Assembly: GCA_965207385.1 (NCBI GenBank)
Contig: CBDBLZ010000021.1
Span: 310,001-374,000 of the forward strand
Source of the DNA: CAZXEU01 sp965207385
GTDB lineage: Bacteria; Bacteroidota; Rhodothermia; Rhodothermales; Bin80
Direction: 5' to 3'
Length of the DNA stretch: 64,000 bases
The position numbers and the translations under genes are program-made. Positions 18,790-26,350 of this stretch are shown here, one piece after another (within the stretch, counting starts at the first letter, position 1; every line of letters begins with the position of its first letter). Under the pieces are notes generated by a model, which did no database searches, was not told the DNA's origin, and worked only from the letters and a program-made list of their open reading frames with translations.

Positions 18790-19734
18790 ATGACTGAAAC
18801 AAGGAGCATCCCCCACCTCGAAACGGTCTCGGTTGGACGCCCGGTCACGAGGCTTGGAACTTCTTTTTTCCCGCTGTACCTGCACGCGAACGGCTTGCCA
18901 GAGATCGCGACAGGCCGGGCGTCCAAACTGATCATCGAAGAGCTGGCCCGCGCCTCCGTGCCGACGCTGTCTGTTCACAATCCGGACAAGCTGCCCGTCC
19001 TGATCGTGGAGGGCGAGCAATTCGAGGGCGGATTGCAGAACCGCACGGTTAACGTAACGGTTCTGATTGCACCGGGCACGACGCTCAAGATTCCCGTTTC
19101 CTGCGTAGAGGCCGGCCGCTGGGGCAGAAGGCGTGCCTACCGTCGCGGCGCAGATTTCGCCCCGCAGAACGTGCGGCATCGCGTGCAGGAATCCGTGTCG
19201 GAATCCGTTCGCAGGGAGGGCTCCCGTTTCTCCGATCAGCGCGCTGTCTGGGAGGCCGTCGACACCGTGCTCGAAGATGTGGACGTGGCATCCGCGACCC
19301 GCGCGGTATCCGACGCCTCGCAAGCATTCAGCCGTAGTCCAGTGCGCCTACAGGCGCGGCAGGAATTGGTCTCCATGGGCCCCCTCCCGCAGCAGTGCGG
19401 CGTTGCTTTCGCCCACGGGCCGTGGGTCAGCGAGATTCAGATGTTCGGCGCCCCTCATCTCCTGGCAGAGCACTGGGGAGCCCTTGTCGGCTCCCACATG
19501 CTTTCCCGACCACTCCGGAGAGGCAGGCCGTCCGCAACCGGCGTGCTGGCTGTCCTGGGCCGTTTCGGTTCCTTGCCTGCCAAGCATTCCCAAGGGGTCG
19601 GCCTCGGAACCGAGCACCGGGTTAGGGACGAATGGGGTTCCGGACAGGCCCTTTCACTGAATGGAGCCCTCCTTCACGGCACGTACTACACTGCGAAGCC
19701 TGCAAGCCGTAGCGCCAGGCACGGTGCCACGTAG
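18790..19734 (+). CDS. ARPP-1 domain protein (ADP-ribose network associated)
   Basis: A 314-residue cytoplasmic protein without signal or membrane segment. The family is recognised from EGEQFEGGLQNRTVN and IPVSCVEAGRWG, the signature of ARPP-1 (ARG and rhodanese-phosphatase-superfamily-associated protein, DUF6569). This domain was defined computationally through gene neighbourhoods with ADP-ribosylglycohydrolase and related NAD/ADP-ribose processing genes; its biochemistry is, to my knowledge, uncharacterised. The start at 18790 is supported by GAGGA at 18776-18780; an out-of-frame ATG five bases upstream ends at once. Its divergent partner is a Nudix-HTH sensor for ADP-ribose-type ligands, which independently supports an ADP-ribose link. 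The C-terminal 15 residues are rich in Ser and Arg. Confidence 0.82.
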   Translation: MTETRSIPHLETVSVGRPVTRLGTSFFPLYLHANGLPEIATGRASKLIIEELARASVPTLSVHNPDKLPVLIVEGEQFEGGLQNRTVNVTVLIAPGTTLKIPVSCVEAGRWGRRRAYRRGADFAPQNVRHRVQESVSESVRREGSRFSDQRAVWEAVDTVLEDVDVASATRAVSDASQAFSRSPVRLQARQELVSMGPLPQQCGVAFAHGPWVSEIQMFGAPHLLAEHWGALVGSHMLSRPLRRGRPSATGVLAVLGRFGSLPAKHSQGVGLGTEHRVRDEWGSGQALSLNGALLHGTYYTAKPASRSARHGAT

Positions 19735-19811
19735 CACCCGCTACGGTGTCCATCGGGATGCTCTTGACCCGGCGCGCTCGTCCCCCATCCGCAACTTGCC
19801 CAAGGCTTGAT

Positions 19812-19840
19812 CGGTTTGTAGCTTGCTTTCCTACAAACCG
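19812..19840 (+). promoter_or_regulatory. Perfect 10-bp stem-loop upstream of the DUF1080 gene
   Basis: CGGTTTGTAG (19812-19821) and CTACAAACCG (19831-19840) are exact inverted repeats around a 9-base loop, ending 13 bases before the ATG at 19854. No T-run follows, so it is not a standard terminator for the ARPP-1 gene. It could be an operator, or an mRNA hairpin that influences initiation. Confidence 0.6.
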
Positions 19841-19853
19841 GAATCCCAGACAC

Positions 19854-20852
19854 ATGAAAACACGCAATCTGCTGATACCCTGCCTCCTGTTCTCCCTGCC
19901 CTTGACGGGACGGGTGGCTGCGCAGGACGACGCCAATGCATTCATGGGCCGGTGGGCCCTCTACCTGCCCGGTGGAGCGGGCTGGCTCGAAGTCCATGAC
20001 GACCAAGGCTATCTGGATGCGTCGCTTCTCTGGTATGGCGGTAGCGTCGTGCCCGTGGCCAGCGCCAACATTTCAGACGGTGTGCTGACTGTTACTAGGA
20101 CAAACTCCGTAAATCGGGGAGCAGGTCGCACGCACACTATCACAAATACGCTTGAGCTCACGGTGGACGGCGCGGATCTCAGCGGAACAGCGGTATTTCC
20201 AAGCCGCAGCGGCATGGGCAAGCGCGTGCTGGAATTCAGCGGCGAGCGCATCCCCGATCTGCCTCCCACGCCCGATATGTCGCAGATTACGTACGGAGAA
20301 CGCGTGGAGCTCTTTAACGGCAAGGACCTTGCCGGCTGGTCCCTGGTCAATCCCGACCGGAAGAACGGTTTCATGGTCGAAGACGGGATCCTGATCAACA
20401 ATCCCGTGCAGCCGGAAGGCGAAGAGCATGTCTCGTATGGCAACCTGCGCACCGATGCCACCTTCGAGGACTTCCGGCTGACGCTTGATGTCAATGTGCC
20501 GGAAGGCAGCAACAGCGGCGTCTACCTGCGCGGCATCTACGAAGTCCAGGTCGTGGACAGCTACGGGAGCGAGGCGGACTCTCACAATATGGGAGGTCTC
20601 TACAGCCGCATTGCCCCGAGCGCCACGGTCGAGAAGCCGGCCGGCGAATGGCAGACCATGGACATGACGCTGTACAAGCGCCACCTGACCGTCGTCCTGA
20701 ATGGCACCAAGATCATTGACAATCAGCCCGTTCTCGGCGTAACGGGTGGAGCGCTTACGGCAGACGAGTTTTCGCCCGGACCCATCTACCTTCAGGGCGA
20801 CCACGGACGCGTTCTCTATCGCAACCTCGTGCTTACGCCCATCATCAATTGA
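19854..20852 (+). CDS. Secreted DUF1080 (3-keto-glycoside hydrolase-like) protein
   Basis: A 332-residue exported protein with a signal peptide (LIPCLLFSLPLTGRVAAQ). Residues 25-135 form a small beta domain and residues about 145-332 a DUF1080 domain, seen in VELFNGKDLAGWS, EDFRLTLDVNVPEGSNSGVYLRG and GPIYLQGDHGRVLYRN. DUF1080 has been linked experimentally to cleavage or hydration of 3-keto glycosides made by a Gfo/Idh-family dehydrogenase. That enzyme type is the next gene, 31 bases downstream and also exported, so the pair may oxidise then cleave glycosides in the periplasm. I chose the ATG at 19854, which begins the signal peptide; the longer frame covers the upstream stem-loop. Two more DUF1080 copies are fused in the gene at 26351. 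Confidence 0.85.
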   Translation: MKTRNLLIPCLLFSLPLTGRVAAQDDANAFMGRWALYLPGGAGWLEVHDDQGYLDASLLWYGGSVVPVASANISDGVLTVTRTNSVNRGAGRTHTITNTLELTVDGADLSGTAVFPSRSGMGKRVLEFSGERIPDLPPTPDMSQITYGERVELFNGKDLAGWSLVNPDRKNGFMVEDGILINNPVQPEGEEHVSYGNLRTDATFEDFRLTLDVNVPEGSNSGVYLRGIYEVQVVDSYGSEADSHNMGGLYSRIAPSATVEKPAGEWQTMDMTLYKRHLTVVLNGTKIIDNQPVLGVTGGALTADEFSPGPIYLQGDHGRVLYRNLVLTPIIN

Positions 20853-20883
20853 CATCCTGTTCCACATTCCGGCCAGATGCCTC

Positions 20884-22233
20884 ATGCCCCAGCACATTAC
20901 CGTTAGCCGAAGAGACTTCATGCGAATGGGCGCCCTGGGTACCGCTGCCTTGGGCATGGGAGCCCGTACGGACGCTGCCGCTGCCAGAGCGGTACCACCG
21001 AGCGAACGCATCACACTCGGCTTCATCGGAGTAGGTGCCCGTGCGCACCAGCTCATAGAGGCCCTGAGAGCGTTCCCCGAGGCCGAAATCGTGGCCGTCT
21101 GCGACGCCTACAAGGGCAGGGTCAGCCGCGCCATCGCCCGAACCGGCGGGCGCGCCCAGGCCTATAGCGACTACCGCGAAATCATCGACCGGTCCGATAT
21201 CGACGCGGTGGTGATTTCGACTCCCGACCACTGGCACTACAGGCACAGCGTCGATGCTCTGAATGCGGGCAAGCATGCCTACATCGAAAAGCCGATGACA
21301 TACTCCATTGACGAGGGCCTCGGCATCATCGATGCACAGCGCCAGAGCGGAGTCGCCGTGCAGGTCGGAAGCCCCGGTCCCAGCGGAGCGCTCGCGCAGC
21401 AGGCACGGCAAATGATCACGGCCGGAAAGATCGGCCAGGTAACCATGGTGCGCGCCGCCATGAACCGCAATACCGCCTCCGGTGCCTGGATATACCCCAT
21501 CCCGCCGGATGCCTCGCCGGAAACCGTTGACTGGGAGCTCTTCCTAGGTACCGCGCCGAAGCTGCCGTATAGCCCGGAGCGCTTTTTTCGCTGGCGGTGC
21601 TACCAGGATTATTCCGGCGGCATGTCCACGGACCTGTATGTCCATACGTGCACAACCATAAACTTCGTTATGGGCGCGCCCATGCCGGAGAGCGCCATTG
21701 CAATGGGCGGGCTCTACAGGTGGAAGCACTCCAGGGATGTTCCCGATACCATCAATGCATCCTTGAAGTATCCCGAGGGATTTCTCGTCAGCTTGAGCGG
21801 CACCTTCAGCAACCAGGGCGGCGCAGCGGGCGGCATACGCTTCCTGGGAACCGAGGGCTCGCTCATACTGGGCAGGACGCTGACCTTCATACCGGAGCAT
21901 GTCAACGAAAGCAACGGCTGGATCGTGGACAGCTGGCCGGAGGACTTGGCAAGGGCCTACTACGAAGATCCGGACATCCGCCATGCGGAGCTGCCGCGCT
22001 CCCGCGAGGCGCGCGCTCTCGCGCCGCGGGAAATCTACGAGGCGGAAGGGGAGTCGGATATCATGGCTCACCTGGCGGAGTTCTTCCATGCGGTGCGCGA
22101 AGGCGTTCCCACTCGCGAAGACGCTACGGTAGGCCATCACGCGGCTTCCTGCGCGCACATGATCAATATCGCGCTGGACCGTCAGGGTGTCGTGCGCTGG
22201 GATGCCGACAAGGACACACTTGCTGCCGGCTGA
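20884..22233 (+). CDS. Tat-exported Gfo/Idh/MocA-family oxidoreductase
   Basis: An NAD(P)-dependent sugar oxidoreductase of 449 residues. A twin-arginine signal (SRRDFMRMGALG, about 8-19) directs the folded, cofactor-loaded protein out of the cytoplasm. The Rossmann motif GFIGVGARA is at 46-54 and the family EKP motif at 135-137; the C-terminal alpha/beta domain has GTEGSL. Exported members such as glycoside 3-dehydrogenases and Tat-exported GH109-type enzymes keep NAD tightly bound. Beside the DUF1080 gene, a glycoside 3-dehydrogenase role is the best guess, with a retaining NAD-dependent glycosidase as the alternative. The start is set by the Tat signal. It is the last gene of the plus-strand pair. 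Confidence 0.88.
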   Translation: MPQHITVSRRDFMRMGALGTAALGMGARTDAAAARAVPPSERITLGFIGVGARAHQLIEALRAFPEAEIVAVCDAYKGRVSRAIARTGGRAQAYSDYREIIDRSDIDAVVISTPDHWHYRHSVDALNAGKHAYIEKPMTYSIDEGLGIIDAQRQSGVAVQVGSPGPSGALAQQARQMITAGKIGQVTMVRAAMNRNTASGAWIYPIPPDASPETVDWELFLGTAPKLPYSPERFFRWRCYQDYSGGMSTDLYVHTCTTINFVMGAPMPESAIAMGGLYRWKHSRDVPDTINASLKYPEGFLVSLSGTFSNQGGAAGGIRFLGTEGSLILGRTLTFIPEHVNESNGWIVDSWPEDLARAYYEDPDIRHAELPRSREARALAPREIYEAEGESDIMAHLAEFFHAVREGVPTREDATVGHHAASCAHMINIALDRQGVVRWDADKDTLAAG

Positions 22234-22546
22234 AGCCGCCCCCGGATCCCCGCGCCAACTGCGCACCCGCCTGACCACAACATCGCCGACGGCCCTTTGG
22301 GCTGCAGCTTTGCGGATGGAGCCGGCCTCCTGCCTGGAAGCCCTTCGCGCCAGCCCGGGCGCTATGCGGGGCACACCTCGCACCGACGAGGCCGTAGGCG
22401 GCCTTCACGCCACGCGGGCGCGTGGGTGGAACAGCGAAAACTGGCCGCCCTGCCAAACCTCGGGCCCCGCACCCGGACAGGGAGTCTCTCCCAGCGGCAA
22501 CTCCGCCGGTTCGCCGTACCCCTGGTCGCGCTGTGACCAGTAGCAG
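22234..22546. other. Convergent intergenic region
   Basis: This stretch lies between two converging gene ends. I see no gene with recognisable features and no strong terminator; GCCCTTTGGGC near 22292 is only a 4-bp stem. Confidence 0.4.
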
Positions 22547-23470
22547 CTACCCGTCCTCGGCCGCGAGTTCCGTGCGTGCCGCTATAAGCGCGTCGCGCAC
22601 CTCGACGATGCCTTCGATTTCCCTGTCCCTCGGACCGTGTTCGACGCCGCAGTATCCGTTGTAGCCTGCATCGAGCACAATGCGCAGCATCCGGACGTAG
22701 TCCAGGGGGCTCGCATTGCCGTGGTCATCAAATACCATCGGCTTGACACTTACGCCCGTGGCATAGGGCATCAGCTCCTCGACGCCCCTGTAGGAGTCGT
22801 ATGTCCTTTCTTCACTGATGCGAAAGTTGCCGAAATCCGGCAGCGTCCCCGCACGCGGATGGTCCGCCATTTCGATGACGCTCCGGAGCCACTTGCCGTC
22901 GCTGGAATAGCCACCATGATTTTCAATGATCACGTGCTGGTCATGCTCATCACCAAACTCGCAGAGCTGGTTTAGGCCGTCCGCAACGAGCTTCATCTGC
23001 TCCTCCGCAGTTCCTTCGCTGTAACCATTGACGCGAATCGAATGGCAGCCCAGGAAAGCTGCGGCCGTGACCCACTTGTAGTGGTTCTCCACGGCCTGTC
23101 GACGCTTGTCCGCGTCGGGGTCGCCCAGATTGCCCTCCGCGTCGCACATGATGAGCACGCTCTCTACTCCCTCTCCATCGGCGCGCGTCTTCATCTCGCG
23201 AAGGTAATCCATGTCCTCTGCCTTGCCCTTGTAGAACTGGTTCACGTACTCGATGCCGAAGATGTCGTTTTCCGCCGCTATGCGGGCAAAATCAAGCGGA
23301 TCCGTTTGGCCGGCAAATATGGAGCGGTACATGGACCACTGCGCCAGCGAGATCTTGAACAGTTCGTCGGGCCGTGGCCTGGTCCATGCCGCGCGAGCCA
23401 GGCCGATGCCTGCCGCGGCAAATGCCGTATGCTTGAGAAATGAGCGGCGAGATACGTGCTGCGTTGTCAT
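22547..23470 (-). CDS. Tat-exported sugar phosphate isomerase/epimerase-like TIM barrel
   Basis: A 307-residue AP-endonuclease-2-like TIM barrel with a Tat signal (VSRRSFLKHTAFAAAGIG at 6-23). Members bind a divalent metal through Glu, Asp and His residues, and candidates are visible: IENHGG, PDFGNF, and GVEHGPRD near the end. The family covers sugar isomerases, epimerases and, in 3-keto-sugar pathways, hydratases and lyases acting outside the cytoplasm, so isomerase is only a family label. It is the last gene of the long minus-strand operon, 18 bases after the ThuA/PQQ-propeller gene. Confidence 0.85.
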   Translation of the reverse strand: MTTQHVSRRSFLKHTAFAAAGIGLARAAWTRPRPDELFKISLAQWSMYRSIFAGQTDPLDFARIAAENDIFGIEYVNQFYKGKAEDMDYLREMKTRADGEGVESVLIMCDAEGNLGDPDADKRRQAVENHYKWVTAAAFLGCHSIRVNGYSEGTAEEQMKLVADGLNQLCEFGDEHDQHVIIENHGGYSSDGKWLRSVIEMADHPRAGTLPDFGNFRISEERTYDSYRGVEELMPYATGVSVKPMVFDDHGNASPLDYVRMLRIVLDAGYNGYCGVEHGPRDREIEGIVEVRDALIAARTELAAEDG

Positions 23471-23488
23471 GGCTTCCCTCAGGGTATG

Positions 23489-26347
23489 TTACGGGTTCTT
23501 GATGCCCTGGCCGTTGAACCGCAACCAGTCCAGCTCCAGGAAAACATTGTCGTGATCGGTTGCGAAGTCGAGTACAAGCTCGATTGTCTTTCCCGGATCG
23601 GCAATATCCACAGTAATATCGCGCCAGTTTTCATAGGCGTCCTTTTTCAGCAGTCCCATGCCGGAAGCATCTCGCGGGACACCCGCCGCGTAGCCGGCCT
23701 GACGCGGGACGGCAGCCTCTCCCGTATTTTCGCTAAGCTGCAATGTAGCCAGCTCCTGGCCTTCCCCGGTAACGATTCGCACGTCTCCGGGAGCATGCAA
23801 GCGAAAGCGCAAGGTAATGGAATTGATCCCGTGCAGATTGACCGGTCTGTACGCAAGGCGGGAGCTGTCCTCCAGCTGCATGGCCGAAAGCGCGGTGCCT
23901 CCCCAGTGCTCGCTTGCAGGGCGGGCCGAATAGGTTGTGCGCCTTGTGCCACGGCTCTCGTATACGTGTTCGGCTTCCTTGAGGCTTGGCTGCAGCCGAA
24001 CGCTGTCACATCCGGAACCGGGCAGGCAGGCCTCCACTTCGGCAAACCGGTCGGCGTAGTGCACGTCCGGCGTGTGGGTAAAGCGCCGCGATATCACGAA
24101 TTCGCCTTCCGGTCCCATAAAGGACTCCAGCGGGATCGGCGAAGTGTCGAAGCCCGTGTAGGTCTGCACGGTGACCTCATCCGAGCGCGCCCTGTCATGC
24201 ACGTCAACCTGGTAGCGCGCCGCGGCATCAAAAACAAAGATACCTCCGTCGGGCGGCCAAACCAGGCGCAGCGCGCCGGTCACGGCGCCGGATAGAGCCA
24301 CCGGCGCCGGCTGCTCGCGACTCCCGTAGTAATCCAGGCGGACCAGTTGCGCGTTGGGATTGCTTCCCCAGAATTCGTCTCCCCATTCCAGGATGTACAG
24401 CCGCCCGTGCGGGCCGACTTCGATATCCATGGGGCTGATGTAGTCAAGGCCTGGCAGAAAGGGATCGATCTTTACTATATCGCCTCGCTCGTCCACCGTC
24501 ACCACCTGTACCCAGTTTCGCATCCACTCGTAGATCATGACCTTGTTGTCGTAGTACGGCGGAAAGGCGTGCTCGTGCGCTGTCGACGCGTCATAATGAA
24601 ACACGGGACCGGCCATGGGATTGAGCCCGCCGGCTCCAAGCTCGGGAAACTCCTCGGACGTTCCGTAGAAGTAGGGAATCCACGCGGGCTGCGCGGCGGG
24701 CAGGTCCCGCGCCCCGGTATTGTACGGTGAAGCGTTGACGGGCGCGGCGGGATCGATATACGGCGTCATGTCCTCTTCGCCGTAGACGTAATACAGGTCG
24801 TACGGCTCGTTGTAGCCGGTAAACAGCGGCCATCCGAAGAATCCCGGCCCCCTTGCCTGGTTGAATTCATCCACCCCGTTGCCGTTGCCCGGCCCGACAT
24901 CGCCCCAGTAAACCCACCCGGTGGCGTTGTCCACCGAAATCCTGAACGGATTGCGGTGACCCATGGTGAAGATCTCTCCCCTGTGCAGGGAATCAGCCTT
25001 GAACAGATTGCCTTCCGGGATGGAATACGAACCGTCCGCTTCGGGGCGAATGCGCAGAATCTTGCCCCGAAGATCATTGGTATTGGCGGAGGTGCGGCCG
25101 TGATCGGCCATGCGCCTGACGGCCTCCTCCTTGTGATCGCGCGGCCCTCCCGAATTGTCGCCCGTGGACAGATAGAGCAGGCCGTCCCTGTCAAACTGTA
25201 CGGAGCCTCCCGAATGGCAACACTGAACGCGCTGCACGGGTATCTCCAGCATCGCAATCTCGCTTTCCATGACGAGCAGGCGGCCGTCATATTCGAATCG
25301 TGACAGCCGGTTGAACTTGGCTCCGTCCGTAACCGGCGAGTAATAGATGTAGAGCCAGCCATTGGCCATGAAATCGGGATCAAGGGCCAGCCCCAAAAGC
25401 CCATCCTCGATATTTTTCTCCACCGGCAACCAGCCGATTACGCGGGCCTGGCCCGTTTCGGGCTCCCAGATCTTGATGGCTCCCGCCCATTCGACAATAA
25501 ACACGCGCCCGTCGCCTGCAATGGCGATCTCCATGGGATCGGTTAGTGCGCCCGTCAGCACAACCTCCTGAAAGCCCGCTGCCCTGGTAGCCATGACATC
25601 CGCATTGCGGCGGCCCGCTGCCCATTCAATCGCGCCAGCCAGATGCGCCCTCATGTGGGGCTCGCTGTAGCTTTCCTCCGTGTGTCCGAGTCCTGTATAG
25701 AACGCGCGCCCTCCAAGGTCCTCATGCGCCCAGGCTATGGGATGGTCGTGCCCCATGGTGCCACCCTCGTACGAGTGCTCTGCCACCGCGGCAACGACAT
25801 GGACATCGGGCCGCGGATTCGTCCGAAAATTGTACCATTCATCGGTGCGCTCCCAGCGCAGGGGCAGCGATACCGTGGCGGGATGCCGGCGGTCCGTTAC
25901 AAGTACTTCCGCCGGCTGCACGTCGGGGTGGGAGTCAAAGAAGGCCCCCACCAGGTCATTATACCACGGCCAGTCGTACTCGGTGGCAGCAGCGCCGTGA
26001 ATCCCCACAAATCCTCCGCCCTGCCCGACATACCGTTCAAACGCCAGCTCCTGCTGCCTGCTCAGCACGTCGCCGGACGTGTTCAGGAAAACTACGGCCG
26101 CGTACGCCTGCAGGGAGTCGTGCGCGAAGTAAGAAGCATCCTCGGTGGCTGTCACGCGAAAACCGTGCTCGGCGCCAATCTCACGCAGCGCCTGGATGCC
26201 GGTCTCTATGGAAGCATGCCGGTAGCCCTCGGTCCCGGAGAACACCAGAATACTGTAATCCTGCGCACCGGCCTGCACAACGAGCGCGGCCCCGGCCGAG
26301 ATTGCAATCAGAATACGTGCGCAGCGCCCTGGCACCTGCATCCCCAT
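23489..26347 (-). CDS. ThuA / PQQ-type sugar dehydrogenase propeller / CBM fusion, secreted
   Basis: A 952-residue secreted protein. After a signal peptide (AGAALVVQAGAQ) residues 31-240 are a ThuA-like glutamine-amidotransferase-fold domain (ILVFSGTEGYRHASIE, GGGFVGIHGA, WAHEDLGGRAFYTGLGH). Residues about 250-690 are a glucose/sorbosone-dehydrogenase-type beta-propeller (DPMEIAIAGDGRVFIVEW, DGLLGLALDP, TGDNSGG, FTMGHRNPF, YEWMRNW). A PKD-like segment follows and the last 170 residues resemble a CBM6-type sugar-binding domain ending in LELDWLRFNG. This combination is common in Bacteroidota and Planctomycetes; it is presumed to oxidise a carbohydrate, but the cofactor and substrate are unproven. 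It starts three bases after the stop of the FG-GAP gene. Confidence 0.87.
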   Translation of the reverse strand: MGMQVPGRCARILIAISAGAALVVQAGAQDYSILVFSGTEGYRHASIETGIQALREIGAEHGFRVTATEDASYFAHDSLQAYAAVVFLNTSGDVLSRQQELAFERYVGQGGGFVGIHGAAATEYDWPWYNDLVGAFFDSHPDVQPAEVLVTDRRHPATVSLPLRWERTDEWYNFRTNPRPDVHVVAAVAEHSYEGGTMGHDHPIAWAHEDLGGRAFYTGLGHTEESYSEPHMRAHLAGAIEWAAGRRNADVMATRAAGFQEVVLTGALTDPMEIAIAGDGRVFIVEWAGAIKIWEPETGQARVIGWLPVEKNIEDGLLGLALDPDFMANGWLYIYYSPVTDGAKFNRLSRFEYDGRLLVMESEIAMLEIPVQRVQCCHSGGSVQFDRDGLLYLSTGDNSGGPRDHKEEAVRRMADHGRTSANTNDLRGKILRIRPEADGSYSIPEGNLFKADSLHRGEIFTMGHRNPFRISVDNATGWVYWGDVGPGNGNGVDEFNQARGPGFFGWPLFTGYNEPYDLYYVYGEEDMTPYIDPAAPVNASPYNTGARDLPAAQPAWIPYFYGTSEEFPELGAGGLNPMAGPVFHYDASTAHEHAFPPYYDNKVMIYEWMRNWVQVVTVDERGDIVKIDPFLPGLDYISPMDIEVGPHGRLYILEWGDEFWGSNPNAQLVRLDYYGSREQPAPVALSGAVTGALRLVWPPDGGIFVFDAAARYQVDVHDRARSDEVTVQTYTGFDTSPIPLESFMGPEGEFVISRRFTHTPDVHYADRFAEVEACLPGSGCDSVRLQPSLKEAEHVYESRGTRRTTYSARPASEHWGGTALSAMQLEDSSRLAYRPVNLHGINSITLRFRLHAPGDVRIVTGEGQELATLQLSENTGEAAVPRQAGYAAGVPRDASGMGLLKKDAYENWRDITVDIADPGKTIELVLDFATDHDNVFLELDWLRFNGQGIKNP

Positions 26348-26350
26348 GCG

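Noticed and set aside
19812..19840. Stem-loop as a rho-independent terminator of the ARPP-1 gene
   Set aside because: No T-run follows on either strand and it sits only 13 bases before the next start codon.
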